Assembly: GCF_025353065.1 (NCBI RefSeq)
Contig: NZ_JANXRJ010000052.1
Span: forward strand, 54,718 to 118,717
DNA from: Lapillicoccus sp.
Lineage (GTDB): Bacteria; Actinomycetota; Actinomycetes; Actinomycetales; Dermatophilaceae
Direction: 5' to 3'
Length of the DNA stretch: 64,000 nt
This document shows positions 8,879-17,394 of this stretch, in pieces; position 1 is the first letter of the stretch, and each line of letters begins with the position of its first letter. Both the position numbers and the translations under genes were made by a program. The notes under the pieces are model-generated. The model saw only the letters and a program-made list of their open reading frames with translations, did not search any database and was not told where the DNA came from.

Positions 8879-9805
8879 ATGCCCGGGGTCGCGGGCACAA
8901 CCGCGGGCACGACGCTGACCTTCGCGACGTCGCCCGACCTCAAGCCGATGTTCGCCAGGGCCGTTCTCAACGGCCGGTTCTCGGCGGACGGCCTGCCGCA
9001 GACGGTGGCGGAGCGACGCGGCATACGGGTCGATGTCGGGCACGTCGTCGACTACGCGCACGTCTGCGGGTTCAGCGTCGGCACGAGCCTGCCGATGACC
9101 TATCCGCACGTGCTCGCCTTCCCCCTGCAGGTGGCCCTGATGTCCCGGCGCGAGTTCCCCCTCTCGCTCGTCGGGCTCGTGCACGTCGAGAACGCCATCA
9201 CCTGGCGTCGCCCGCTCGTCCCCGAGGACGTCCTCGACCTGCGCGTGTCGGCGAGCGGCCTGCGACCCCATCGCCGCGGTCGGCTGGTCGACCTCGTCAA
9301 CGAGGTCTCCGTCGACGGTCAGGTGGTGTGGTCCGGGGTCAGCACCTACCTCGCGCGCGGCACCGGCGACCCGGCAGCGGTCTCGGCGGAGGCGCCCGAC
9401 GTCACCGAGCTGGCCCGCAGCACCGGCGGCGCGGTGTGGCGTCTCGACGAGGGCACCGGCCGGCGGTATGCCCGGGTGTCGGGCGACGTCAACCCGATCC
9501 ACCTGCACGCCCTCACGGCCCGGGCCCTCGGCTTCGACCGGGCCATCGCCCACGGGATGTACACCTACGCCAGGGTGGTCTCCGCCCTCGGCCCCCGGGT
9601 CCCGGCCGCCGGCACCTCCCGGGTGTGGTTCCGCAAGCCGGTCAGGCTCCCGTCGACCGTGCTGCTCAAGGTCTCTCCCGACGCCCGCCACGCCGTCGTC
9701 GTCCCGCGCACCGGCGAGGGCGAGCACATCGTCGTCGAGACCACCCCCGCCAGACGTCGCCCGCCCCCCACCCGCGTTCCGAACACCCGTTTTGTCAAGT
9801 CCTGA
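8879..9805 (+). CDS. MaoC-family hydratase/dehydratase (HtdX-like)
   Basis: A 308-residue double hot-dog protein that hydrates enoyl thioesters or dehydrates 3-hydroxyacyl thioesters. The hydratase-2 motif is intact in the C-terminal half: YARVSGDVNPIHLH, then GFDRAIAHGMYT, carrying the catalytic Asp and His. The N-terminal half is a degenerate hot dog (HVVDYAHVCGF to YLARG). The ATG is one base after the FabG stop. The last ten residues or so (RVPNTRFVKS) are encoded by the left arm of a palindromic repeat at 9775-9849, so the tail may be an acquired extension. Confidence 0.9.
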   Translation: MPGVAGTTAGTTLTFATSPDLKPMFARAVLNGRFSADGLPQTVAERRGIRVDVGHVVDYAHVCGFSVGTSLPMTYPHVLAFPLQVALMSRREFPLSLVGLVHVENAITWRRPLVPEDVLDLRVSASGLRPHRRGRLVDLVNEVSVDGQVVWSGVSTYLARGTGDPAAVSAEAPDVTELARSTGGAVWRLDEGTGRRYARVSGDVNPIHLHALTARALGFDRAIAHGMYTYARVVSALGPRVPAAGTSRVWFRKPVRLPSTVLLKVSPDARHAVVVPRTGEGEHIVVETTPARRRPPPTRVPNTRFVKS

Positions 9806-9849
9806 CGCTCGCGAGGCCCTGGAACTCCACAAAACGTGTGTCCGGAACG
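9775..9849. repeat. Palindromic repeat, family A copy 1
   Basis: Two 21-base arms (9775-9795 and 9829-9849) are inverted copies with two mismatches around a 33-base centre. The arms run from CGTTCC outward to GTTTTGT inward. The left arm and centre contain the end and stop codon of the MaoC gene. A related copy is at 13884-13958. It can form a long hairpin and may serve as terminator. Confidence 0.8.
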
Positions 9850-9909
9850 ATGAGGTGCCCCACCGGCCCAACTGCGTCGCGAGCCGTGGACCAGGGCGAC
9901 TAGCCTGCC

Positions 9910-9933
9910 GTATGCCGCGCGCCCGCGGCATAC
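9910..9933. promoter_or_regulatory. Hairpin in thrS leader, made of an inverted GTATGCC pair
   Basis: GTATGCCGCG (9910-9919) and its exact inverse (9924-9933) enclose a four-base loop. A -10 candidate, TAGCCT, lies at 9901-9906, so the message would begin within the first strand of this hairpin. The ribosome site and GTG of thrS follow 18-23 bases later. It could stabilise the 5' end or be another instance of the GTATGCC word pairing. Confidence 0.6.
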
Positions 9934-9955
9934 CGACTATCTGAGGAGCGCAACC

Positions 9956-11950
9956 GTGCCTGCCACCATCACCGTCCACGTCGCCGGAGACGAGCGATCG
10001 GTCGGCGAGGGCACGACGGCGGGCGCGCTCTTCGAGGGTGACCGCAGCATCGTCGTCGCCCGGGTCGGCGGCGAGCTGGTCGACCTGGCTCACGTGCTGG
10101 CCGACGGCGACAGTGTCGAGCCCGTCGCCATCGACTCGCCCGATGGGCTGAACGTGTTGCGACACAGCGCCGCCCACGTCCTCGCGCAGGCCGTCCAGCA
10201 GGTCGACCCGAGCGCCAAGCTGGGGATCGGACCGCCGATCCGCGACGGGTTCTACTACGACTTCGACGTCGAGGTGCCCTTCACCCCCGACGACCTCAAG
10301 GTCCTCGAGAAGACGATGCAGCGGATCATCAACGAGGGTCAGACCTTCAGCCGGCGGGTCACCACCGACGACGCGGCCCGCGCCGAGCTGCACGACGAGC
10401 CTTACAAGATCGAGCTCATCGGCCTCAAGGGGGGCGACGTCGCGGAGGCCGCGGAGGGCGCGGACGCCGAGGTGGGCGGCGGCGAGCTGACCATCTACGA
10501 CAACCACCGCAAGGACGGCGAGCTGGCCTGGCGCGACCTGTGTCGGGGCCCGCACCTGCCCGACACCAAGCTGATCGGCAACGCCTTCAAGGTGACTCGC
10601 TCTGCGGCGGCATACTGGCGCGGCTCCGAGAAGAACCCTCAGCTGCAGCGGATCTATGGCACGGCCTGGCCGAGCAAGGACGAGCTCAAGGCGTATCTCG
10701 ACCGCCTCGCCGAGGCCGAGAAGCGCGACCACCGCAAGCTCGGCATCGAGCTCGACCTCTACTCCTTCCCCGACGAGCTGGGCTCAGGTCTGGTCGTCTT
10801 CCACCCCAGGGGCGGGATCATCAAGCGGGAGATGGAGGACTACGTGCGGCAGCGGCACGTGGAGGAGGGTTTCCAGTACGTCGGGACACCCCACATCTCC
10901 AAGGAGGGGCTCTTCTACACCTCCGGCCACCTGCCGTACTACGCCGAGTCGATGTTCCCGCCGATGGAGATGGAGGGGGCGAGCTACCGGCTCAAGGCGA
11001 TGAGCTGCCCGATGCACAACCTCATCTACCGGTCCCGGGGACGGTCCTACCGTGAGCTGCCGCTGCGTCTGTTCGAGTTCGGTGGCGTCTACCGCAACGA
11101 GAAGTCGGGGGTGGTGCACGGCCTGACCCGGGTGCGCGGCATGACCCAGGACGACTCGCACTCCTACGTCACCAAGGCGCAGGCGCCAGCCGAGATCCAG
11201 CACCTGCTCGACTTCTGCCTCGGCCTCTTCCGCGACTTCGGGATGGCGGACTACTACCTCGAGCTGTCCACCCGTGACGACAGCAAGCCCGAGAAGTTCG
11301 TCGGCTCCGACGAGGACTGGGCGGAGGCGACGGCCGTGCTGGCGGAGGTCGCGACCGCCTCGGGCCTCGAGCTCGTGGCGGACCCGGGCGGCGCCGCCTA
11401 CTACGGTCCGAAGATCTCGGTCCAGGCCCGCGACGCGATCGGGCGGACCTGGCAGATGTCGACGATCCAGTACGACTTCGTCCAGCCTGCGGGCTTCCAG
11501 CTCGAATACCAGGCGTCCGACGGCTCCCGCCAGCAGCCGGTGATGATCCACTCGGCCAAGTTCGGGTCGATCGAACGCTTCATCGGGGTGCTCGTCGAGC
11601 ACTACGCCGGCGCGTTTCCCGTCTGGCTCTCGCCGGTGCAGGTGCTCGGGGTGCCGGTCGCCGAGGAGTACGACGCCTACGTGCTGTCGGTCCTCGAACA
11701 GCTGGTGCGCAAGGGAGTTCGCGTCGAGCTCGACGCCTCGGACGACCGATTCCCCAAGAAGATCCGCAACGCTAGCAAGGCCAAGGTGCCCTACGTCCTC
11801 ATCGCTGGGGAGGACGACCGGGCCGCCGGCGCCGTGTCCTTCCGCTACCGCGACGGGTCGCAGCGCAACGGGATACCGGTCGAGGAGGCGATCGCCGAGA
11901 TCGTCGCGGCGATCGAGGCCAAGGCGCAGGTGACCACCTCCCCGGCGTGA
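9956..11950 (+). CDS. thrS: Threonine--tRNA ligase
   Basis: A 664-residue class II aminoacyl-tRNA synthetase that charges tRNA-Thr in the cytoplasm. Domains in order: a TGS domain (residues 1-65), the editing domain with [10 protein letters not shown] and the metal-binding SAHVL-like histidine pair, RGPHLPDT near residue 200, and the catalytic core. Core motifs are MSCPMHN with the zinc Cys, [20 protein letters not shown] (motif 2), and [20 protein letters not shown] (motif 3). The anticodon domain closes the protein. The GTG start is set by GAGGAG upstream. It heads the conserved thrS-HIT-pgsA-patA-pimA neighbourhood, here separated from HIT by two accessory genes. Confidence 0.97.
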   Translation: MPATITVHVAGDERSVGEGTTAGALFEGDRSIVVARVGGELVDLAHVLADGDSVEPVAIDSPDGLNVLRHSAAHVLAQAVQQVDPSAKLGIGPPIRDGFYYDFDVEVPFTPDDLKVLEKTMQRIINEGQTFSRRVTTDDAARAELHDEPYKIELIGLKGGDVAEAAEGADAEVGGGELTIYDNHRKDGELAWRDLCRGPHLPDTKLIGNAFKVTRSAAAYWRGSEKNPQLQRIYGTAWPSKDELKAYLDRLAEAEKRDHRKLGIELDLYSFPDELGSGLVVFHPRGGIIKREMEDYVRQRHVEEGFQYVGTPHISKEGLFYTSGHLPYYAESMFPPMEMEGASYRLKAMSCPMHNLIYRSRGRSYRELPLRLFEFGGVYRNEKSGVVHGLTRVRGMTQDDSHSYVTKAQAPAEIQHLLDFCLGLFRDFGMADYYLELSTRDDSKPEKFVGSDEDWAEATAVLAEVATASGLELVADPGGAAYYGPKISVQARDAIGRTWQMSTIQYDFVQPAGFQLEYQASDGSRQQPVMIHSAKFGSIERFIGVLVEHYAGAFPVWLSPVQVLGVPVAEEYDAYVLSVLEQLVRKGVRVELDASDDRFPKKIRNASKAKVPYVLIAGEDDRAAGAVSFRYRDGSQRNGIPVEEAIAEIVAAIEAKAQVTTSPA

Positions 11951-12075
11951 GGGACGCACCGCCCGGGCCACGAGACCGTCTCTTTGCCCGGTCGCGACCC
12001 GTCCTGCACCGGACGCAGGGGGAGTCCGTAACTTCTCGACACCTACGCGACGCCTGACGGTGGAATGCTCCACAC

Positions 12076-13212
12076 ATGGCGACGATGCGGACAGGGACGA
12101 CACGGACGACCGGGGCGGCGCGGACAGCGCGGACAGCACGGGCAGCACGGGCGGCGCGGGCAGCACGGTCAGCACGGTCAGCACGGTCAGCACGGTCAGC
12201 ATGGTCAGCACGGCGGATCACCGGGATCGGGGGAGCGGTGCTGGCCACCGCCCTGGTGGGGGGGGCGACGGTCCCGGCGCAGGCAGCGGGCGGCAGCTAC
12301 GTCGCTTTGGGCGACTCCTACTCGTCGGGGGTGGGGACCCGCGTCTACATCGCCGACGGCACCTCGTGCGACCGCTCGGTCTACGCCTACCCCAGCCTCA
12401 TCGCCACGGCCCGCGGTTACGCGCTCAACCTTCGCGCCTGCTCGGGCGCGACGACGGCCGACGTGACGAACACCCAGCTGGGCGCGCTGTCGAGCAGCAC
12501 GGCATACGTGACGATCAGCATCGGCGGCAACGACGCAGGTTTCGCGGACGTTCTCACCGAGTGCGCGCTGCCCGGCTGGGCGAGCGACTGCAACGGCAAG
12601 ATCGACACGGCCCAGAGCTTCATCACCGGAACGCTTCCCGGACGGCTCTCGAGCCTCTACTCCGGCATCCGTGCCAGGGCTCCCCACGCGGAGGTGGTCG
12701 TGGTCGGCTACCCGCGCATCTTCCAGGGTGAGGACTGCAACGCGGCGACCTTCTTCTCGCCCGCCGAGGAGAGCCGCCTCAACGCCACCGCAGACCTCAT
12801 CAACGGACGGATCGCCAATGCTGCCAGTGCTGCCGGCTTCGGTTTCGCCAACCCGACGAGCGCCTTCATCGGTCACGCGGTCTGCGACGACACCGAGTGG
12901 CTGAACGGCTTCTCGAACCCCGTCTCCGACTCCTACCACCCCAACGTCGCCGGGCACGCCTCCGGCTACACGCCGGTCGTCAGCGGCGTGCTCACCACGG
13001 CGCCCGTCACCGTCACCGCGGCCATCGTGCGCCGCGCCGAGGCGGGGTCCGGCGACCAGACCACCCTCCAACGCCGGTATGCCGCCGCGGACGCCGCGAT
13101 CACGCGCAAGGATTTCGTCGCCCCCGACCTCACCAGCCCGCGCCTCCGGGCCGCGGCGAAAGCCGCGGGCGTCGACCTGTCCAGCCCGGCGAGCATCCGC
13201 GCGGCCGGCTGA
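12076..13212 (+). CDS. Secreted SGNH/GDSL hydrolase with repetitive N terminus
   Basis: A 378-residue esterase/lipase of the SGNH family. Blocks are YVALGDSYSSG with the catalytic Ser (near residue 81), SIGGNDAGF with the oxyanion Gly and Asn, and DSYHPN with the Asp-His pair near residue 293; several cysteines suggest disulfides. A signal peptide spans about residues 47-72 (ITGIGGAVLATALVGGATVPAQA). Before it lies an odd Arg/Ala/Ser tract encoded by a 9-base tandem repeat, giving an unusually long basic n-region. The ATG has no clear ribosome site, so a start inside the tract cannot be excluded, though no other ATG/GTG fits. Substrate is unknown. Confidence 0.85.
   Translation: MATMRTGTTRTTGAARTARTARAARAARAARSARSARSARSAWSARRITGIGGAVLATALVGGATVPAQAAGGSYVALGDSYSSGVGTRVYIADGTSCDRSVYAYPSLIATARGYALNLRACSGATTADVTNTQLGALSSSTAYVTISIGGNDAGFADVLTECALPGWASDCNGKIDTAQSFITGTLPGRLSSLYSGIRARAPHAEVVVVGYPRIFQGEDCNAATFFSPAEESRLNATADLINGRIANAASAAGFGFANPTSAFIGHAVCDDTEWLNGFSNPVSDSYHPNVAGHASGYTPVVSGVLTTAPVTVTAAIVRRAEAGSGDQTTLQRRYAAADAAITRKDFVAPDLTSPRLRAAAKAAGVDLSSPASIRAAG
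12121..12215. repeat. 9-base tandem repeat inside SGNH hydrolase gene
   Basis: AGCACGGTC is repeated head to tail from 12162 to 12197 (four exact copies), then one copy with one change and one more degenerate. Weaker copies extend back to about 12121. The unit keeps the reading frame, so slippage would only lengthen or shorten the Ser-Ala-Arg tract. Confidence 0.85.
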
Positions 13213-13222
13213 CCGGCATACC

Positions 13223-13300
13223 CCCCGCTTCTTGCTTCTGGCGTGCCCGAATGCATGGACATTTCCGGCACGATGGGCCATCGCGAAGCAAGAAGCGGGG
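13223..13300. repeat. Palindromic repeat, family B copy 1
   Basis: Outer arms of 16 bases (13223-13238, CCCCGCTTCTTGCTTC, and 13285-13300) are perfect inverses. Inside them a second pair, GTGCCCGAA and TTCCGGCAC, is nearly inverse, so the 78-bp element is a nested palindrome. It lies between the SGNH hydrolase stop and the XdhC-type gene. Three relatives lie at 45.5-46.0 kb. Confidence 0.85.
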
Positions 13301-13328
13301 CAGTGGCGGGCGGAGTAGCGTCCCGGGG

Positions 13329-13874
13329 ATGAGCATCATCTCCCAGCCCGTCCCCGAGTCCGTCCTGCCGGAGGCCACCGGCCCTGACGCCATGCTCGTC
13401 GTCGTGACCAGCAACGTCATCGCCGCCACGATCGCCGCGATCGCCGGCATCGTCGAGCTCCCCGTCGTCGTCGTCGACCAGGCCGACGGACCGGCCCTCG
13501 ACCAGCTCGGCGCCCTCGGGCTCACCGCCCGGCACGCGGTCGTCCTCACCGACCACGACGCGCCCGACGTCGCGGCGATCATCCGGACGGTCCTCGACGG
13601 GCCCGCCGGCTACCTCGGCATGATGGGCAGCCGCAGCCGGTCGGCACACCTGTTCGAGACGCTCCGGGCCGAGGGGGCCGAGGGGGCCGAGGGGGCCGAC
13701 GAGCAGGCGCTGGGTCGCCTCCACGTCCCCGTGGGCCTCGACCTCGGCGGCAGCCGCACCGCCGGGCTCATCGCCCTGTCGGTCGTGTCCGAGGTCACCG
13801 CGTGGGCCAATGGCAGGCTCACCCGCGAGGGCGACCGCAGCGGCCTCGAGCACCAGGGCCTGCGGACGCCCTGA
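13329..13874 (+). CDS. XdhC/CoxI-type Rossmann-domain protein
   Basis: A 181-residue protein matching the C-terminal Rossmann domain of XdhC/CoxI, maturation factors for molybdenum hydroxylases. Typical blocks are VVLTDHDAPDVAAI, GYLGMMGSRSRSAHLFETL, and LHVPVGLDLGGSRTAGLIALSVVSEVTAW. The N-terminal XdhC domain with its Cys residues is missing, and the usual nucleotide Gly motif is weak. A GAGGGGGCC triplet repeat gives AEGAEGAEGA in a loop. No xanthine or CO dehydrogenase genes are in the window, so the partner is unknown. The start is the ATG at 13329 after the family B repeat. Confidence 0.75.
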   Translation: MSIISQPVPESVLPEATGPDAMLVVVTSNVIAATIAAIAGIVELPVVVVDQADGPALDQLGALGLTARHAVVLTDHDAPDVAAIIRTVLDGPAGYLGMMGSRSRSAHLFETLRAEGAEGAEGADEQALGRLHVPVGLDLGGSRTAGLIALSVVSEVTAWANGRLTREGDRSGLEHQGLRTP

Positions 13875-13883
13875 CCCCCCTCA

Positions 13884-13958
13884 CGTTCCACGCACACGTT
13901 CTGCGCAGTTCCGGGGCTCGGACGCGCAGGAAACTCGACAAAACGTGTGCTCGGAACG
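13884..13958. repeat. Palindromic repeat, family A copy 2
   Basis: The arms at 13884-13904 and 13938-13958 are inverse over about 17 of 21 bases. The right arm ACAAAACGTGTG...CGGAACG is nearly that of copy 1 at 9829-9849. It lies just after the XdhC-type gene and before the HIT gene, so it may terminate the former. Confidence 0.75.
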
Positions 13959-13994
13959 CCGAGGGGTGGACGGCGACCGCGCGACGCGCATGCC

Positions 13995-14000
13995 TAAGAT
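13995..14000 (+). promoter_or_regulatory. -10 element, leaderless type, for HIT gene
   Basis: TAAGAT ends seven bases before the ATG at 14008, which favours this ATG over the in-frame one at 13990 and suggests a leaderless message heading the HIT-pgsA-patA-pimA group. Confidence 0.5.
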
Positions 14001-14007
14001 CGGCAGC

Positions 14008-14571
14008 ATGACCGTGCCGGAGGGGGAGACACAGCCGCCCGCCGAGTCCGCGGACGACCTCGTCGGCGTCGCCGACGGCTTCCAACGGCTGTGGACGCCG
14101 CACCGGATGGTCTACGTCGGCGGCCAGCGGCCCAGCGACGAGGCGGGGGAGGGCTGCCCCTTCTGCCGGGCGCCCACGCTCTCGGACGAGGAGGGTCTCA
14201 TCGTGCACCGCGGCGCGCTCTGCTTCGTCGTGATGAACCTCTTCCCCTACAACCCCGGCCACGTGCTCGTCTGCCCCTACCGGCACGTCTCGCTCTACGT
14301 CGACCTCACCGACGAGGAGACCCTCGAGTTCACCCGCCTCACCAAGCAGGCGATCCGCGCCCTCGAGGTCAGCTCGGCGCCGCACGGCTTCAACCTGGGG
14401 ATGAACCAAGGGGCCGTCGCGGGGGCCGGCGTCGCGGCCCACCTGCACCAGCACGTCGTCCCGCGCTGGGGCGGCGACTCCAACTTCCTGCCGGTCGTGG
14501 CCCAGACCAAGGCCCTGCCGATGCTGCTCGAGGACGCGCGGTCGCGACTCGTAGCGGCGTGGTCGGGCTGA
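14008..14571 (+). CDS. HIT-family nucleotide hydrolase/transferase
   Basis: A 187-residue histidine-triad protein. It has a zinc-type CPFC pair near residue 50 and the triad HLHQHVVPRW near residue 150, with NPGHVLVCPYRH as the second conserved block. Members act on dinucleoside polyphosphates (Ap4A phosphorylase-like). It precedes pgsA by 23 bp as in mycobacteria (Rv2613c) and most actinobacteria, but its role in lipid synthesis, if any, is not established by the sequence. Confidence 0.9.
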   Translation: MTVPEGETQPPAESADDLVGVADGFQRLWTPHRMVYVGGQRPSDEAGEGCPFCRAPTLSDEEGLIVHRGALCFVVMNLFPYNPGHVLVCPYRHVSLYVDLTDEETLEFTRLTKQAIRALEVSSAPHGFNLGMNQGAVAGAGVAAHLHQHVVPRWGGDSNFLPVVAQTKALPMLLEDARSRLVAAWSG

Positions 14572-14579
14572 CCGGCCAG

Positions 14580-14585
14580 TAGGCT
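14580..14585 (+). promoter_or_regulatory. -10 element, near-leaderless, for pgsA
   Basis: TAGGCT ends nine bases before the ATG at 14595, in the short HIT-pgsA gap, and could supply an internal promoter for the PIM genes. Confidence 0.4.
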
Positions 14586-14594
14586 GGCCCCGCG

Positions 14595-15227
14595 ATGCTG
14601 AACCGACTCATGCGTGAGACCTGGACCAAGGTCATGACTCCGATCGCGCGACTCTTCCTCAGGCTGGGGATCAGTCCCGACGTCGTGACGATCGTCGGCA
14701 CCCTCGGGGTCTGCGTCGGCGCCCTCGCATTCTTCCCCCGTGGACAGTTCCTCTGGGGCACTCTCGTCATCGTCCTGTTCATCTTCGGCGACAACATCGA
14801 CGGCGTGATGGCCCGGATGTCGGGCCGCGAGGGTCAGTGGGGAGCCTTCCTCGACTCCACCCTCGACCGCGTCGGTGACGCCACCATCTTCGGCGGGCTC
14901 GTCCTGCACTTCGCCGGACAGGGCGTCGACAACAACCTTCTCGTCGCGGGGCTCGCCCTCGCCTGCCTCATCCTCGGGATGGTCGTCAGCTATGCCAAGG
15001 CCCGCGCGGAGGGACTCGGGATGACGGCGAACGTCGGCATCGCCGAGCGCGCCGACCGGCTGGCGCTCGTCCTCGTCGCCACCGGGCTCGTCGGGTTCGG
15101 GCTGCCCAAGGTCCTGCTCGGCATCGTCCTCGCGCTGCTCGCGGTCGCGAGCTTCATCACCGTGCTCCAACGGATGATCACCGTGCACCGGCAGGCCTTC
15201 GCCGCCATCGACCCGCAGGCGTCGTGA
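14595..15227 (+). CDS. pgsA: CDP-alcohol phosphatidyltransferase (phosphatidylinositol-phosphate synthase)
   Basis: A 210-residue integral membrane enzyme that joins CDP-diacylglycerol to inositol 1-phosphate, giving the lipid anchor of PIMs. The family signature is complete at about residues 69-95: D-N-I-D-G-V-M-A-R, eight residues, then G-A-F-L-D-S-T-L-D, holding all metal-binding Asp. Six membrane segments are visible (for example VVTIVGTLGVCVGALAFF, LLVAGLALACLILGMVV). The product is inferred from the signature plus its place before patA and pimA, as in Rv2612c. Its stop overlaps the next start (GTGA). Confidence 0.92.
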   Translation: MLNRLMRETWTKVMTPIARLFLRLGISPDVVTIVGTLGVCVGALAFFPRGQFLWGTLVIVLFIFGDNIDGVMARMSGREGQWGAFLDSTLDRVGDATIFGGLVLHFAGQGVDNNLLVAGLALACLILGMVVSYAKARAEGLGMTANVGIAERADRLALVLVATGLVGFGLPKVLLGIVLALLAVASFITVLQRMITVHRQAFAAIDPQAS

Positions 15228-16192
15228 GGCGACTGGCCCTCGGCGAGCTCCGACACGGTGTCACCGACCGCGCGGTCGTCCTCGGCTACCGCCTCGGCTG
15301 GTCGGCGGTCCGGGCGCTGCCGGCGGGGGCGGCATACCGGCTGTTCGACCTCGTCGCCGCCGTGGCCGCGCGCCGGGGGACGGGCGGCGTCGCCCGGCTG
15401 CGCGCCAACTACGCGAAGGTCCGCCCGGAGCTCGACGCGGCCGCCCTCGACGCCCTCGTGCGCGCCGGCATGCGCTCCTACATGCGCTACTACTGCGACG
15501 CCTTCCGACTCCCCGACCTACCGCCCGAGACCCTGACCAGGTCGTGCCGCATCGTCGGCGAGGAGGAGTGCCGGGCGGTTCTCGCGGGCGGTGGCGCCGT
15601 GGTCGTCTTCATCGCCCACATGGGCAACTGGGACCTCGCGGGCGCCTGGTCGACGACCGAGCTCGCCCCCGTCACGACAGTGGCCGAGCGCCTCGAACCC
15701 GAGGAGGTGTTCCGTGAGTTCCTCGAGTTCCGTGAGTCGCTCGGCATGACCATCCTCCCGCTCACCGGCGGACCCGACCCCTTCATGGGGCTGCGCGCGG
15801 CGGCCGCCCGGGGCGACTTCATCGCCCTCGTCGGCGACCGCGACCTCACCAACGGCGGGCTCGAGGTCGACTTCTGCGGTCATCGCGCGCGGATGGCCAA
15901 GGGCCCGGCCGCCCTCTCGCTGATGACCGCAGCACCCCTGTATGCCGCCGCCATCCGCTACGAGGACAACCCGGCCGTCCCGGGCAGCGGCAAGGGGATC
16001 CTGATCGACTTCTCGCCGCGCATCCTCCCGCCTGACATCGGGTCGACGAGGGACAAGGTCCTCGCGATGACCCAGGCCTGCGCCGACTACCTCGGCGCCG
16101 CCGTCACCGCCCACACCAGCGAGTGGCACATGCTCCAACGGGTCTTCCTCGACGACCTCGACCACACGCGGTTCGCCGGGTCGGACGGCTGA
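15224..16192 (+). CDS. Phosphatidylinositol mannoside acyltransferase (PatA-like)
   Basis: A 322-residue acyltransferase of the HtrB/LpxL group, which acylates the mannose of PIM at the inner face of the membrane. The catalytic HX4D motif is seen as AHMGNWDLAG near residue 130. VGDRDLTNGGLEVDFCGHRARMAKGPAALS is a second family block, given here in parts: GDRDL about residue 206 and the Gly-Pro-Ala loop after it. The GTG start overlaps pgsA by four bases, and its stop shares one base with the pimA start, so the three are coupled. The order matches Rv2611c. Confidence 0.9.
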   Translation: MRRLALGELRHGVTDRAVVLGYRLGWSAVRALPAGAAYRLFDLVAAVAARRGTGGVARLRANYAKVRPELDAAALDALVRAGMRSYMRYYCDAFRLPDLPPETLTRSCRIVGEEECRAVLAGGGAVVVFIAHMGNWDLAGAWSTTELAPVTTVAERLEPEEVFREFLEFRESLGMTILPLTGGPDPFMGLRAAAARGDFIALVGDRDLTNGGLEVDFCGHRARMAKGPAALSLMTAAPLYAAAIRYEDNPAVPGSGKGILIDFSPRILPPDIGSTRDKVLAMTQACADYLGAAVTAHTSEWHMLQRVFLDDLDHTRFAGSDG

Positions 16193-17394
16193 TGCGGATC
16201 GGCATCGTCTGCCCCTACTCCTTCGACATCCCCGGTGGAGTGCAGTTCCACGTGCGCGACCTCGCGGAGGTCTTCCTCGGCCAGGGGCACGACGTCAGCG
16301 TCCTCGCCCCGGCCGACGAGGACACCGTGCTGCCCGACTACGTCGTGAGCGCAGGGCGGGCGGTGCCCGTGCGCTACAACGGCTCGGTGGCCAGGCTCAA
16401 CATGGGACCGGTCAGCGCGGCGAAGGTCTCGCGCTGGCTGGAGCGGGGCAGCTTCGACGTGCTGCACCTCCACGAGCCGATCACCCCCAGCGTGTCGATG
16501 CTCGCGATGTGGGCGGCGGAGGGGCCGATCGTGGCAACCTTCCACACCGCCAACCTCCGCTCGCGGATCATGCAGGCCGCCTACCCGATCGTGCGCTCCA
16601 GCCTGGAGAAGATCACCGGGCGCATCGCCGTCTCCGAGGACGCCCGGCGCACCGTCGTCACCCACGTCGGGGGTGACGCGGTCGTCATCCCCAACGGGGT
16701 CTTCGTCGACCGGTTCGACGGCGCCGAGCCGCACCCCGACTGGGTCGGCACCGCCGAGCGGCCGACCGTCGCCTTCCTCGGCCGGATGGCGGAGTCCCGC
16801 AAGGGGATGCCCGTCCTCGCGGCGGCCCTCCCGGAGGTGCTCGCGGAGTTCCCGGGGCTGCGGGTGCTCGTCGCGGGCCCCGGCGACCCCGACGACGTCG
16901 TCGACGACATGACGCCCCAGGTCGCCGCCGCCTGCGAGTTCCTCGGGCTGGTCAGCGACGTCGACAAGGCGAGGCTGCTGCGCTCGGTCGACGTCTATCT
17001 CGCTCCCAACACCGGTGGTGAGAGCTTCGGCATCATCCTCATCGAGGCGATGAGCGCCCGGGCCGCGGTGCTCGCCAGCGACATCCCCGCCTTCGTCCGC
17101 GTCCTCGACGGAGGCGAGGGGGGCGAGCGAGGCACGGCCGGGGCGACGTTCCGCAACGAGGACCCCCACGACCTCGCCGAGCAGCTGCTGCGCCTCCTGC
17201 GCGACCCCGGCGCACGTCGCGGGCTCGCGGCCGCCGGGCGGAAGCGGGCGGCACACTTCGACTGGTCGGTCGTGTCGGCCGACATCATGGCCGTCTACGA
17301 GACCGTCACCGACGGCGCCTCCAGGGTGCGTCCCGCGAGCGACATGACGCCGCGGTGGGCGAAGATCCTCCGGGTGCGCGGCGGCGCCTCGTGA
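16192..17394 (+). CDS. pimA: Phosphatidylinositol alpha-mannosyltransferase
   Basis: A 400-residue GT4 glycosyltransferase (GT-B fold) that adds the first mannose from GDP-mannose to phosphatidylinositol. N-terminal features are SFDIPGGVQFHVRDLAE, the acceptor-side Gly-Gly loop, and DVLHLHEPITPS. C-terminal features are FLGRMAESRKGMPVL, with the nucleotide-diphosphate Arg and Lys, and APNTGGESFGIILIEAMSA with the E-x7-E-like motif. It follows pgsA and patA with no gap. The length is near that of mycobacterial PimA. Confidence 0.94.
   Translation: MRIGIVCPYSFDIPGGVQFHVRDLAEVFLGQGHDVSVLAPADEDTVLPDYVVSAGRAVPVRYNGSVARLNMGPVSAAKVSRWLERGSFDVLHLHEPITPSVSMLAMWAAEGPIVATFHTANLRSRIMQAAYPIVRSSLEKITGRIAVSEDARRTVVTHVGGDAVVIPNGVFVDRFDGAEPHPDWVGTAERPTVAFLGRMAESRKGMPVLAAALPEVLAEFPGLRVLVAGPGDPDDVVDDMTPQVAAACEFLGLVSDVDKARLLRSVDVYLAPNTGGESFGIILIEAMSARAAVLASDIPAFVRVLDGGEGGERGTAGATFRNEDPHDLAEQLLRLLRDPGARRGLAAAGRKRAAHFDWSVVSADIMAVYETVTDGASRVRPASDMTPRWAKILRVRGGAS

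Noticed and set aside
9806-9955. T-box or other riboswitch in the thrS leader
   Set aside because: The leader is only about 45 bases from the -10 candidate and shows just one simple hairpin.
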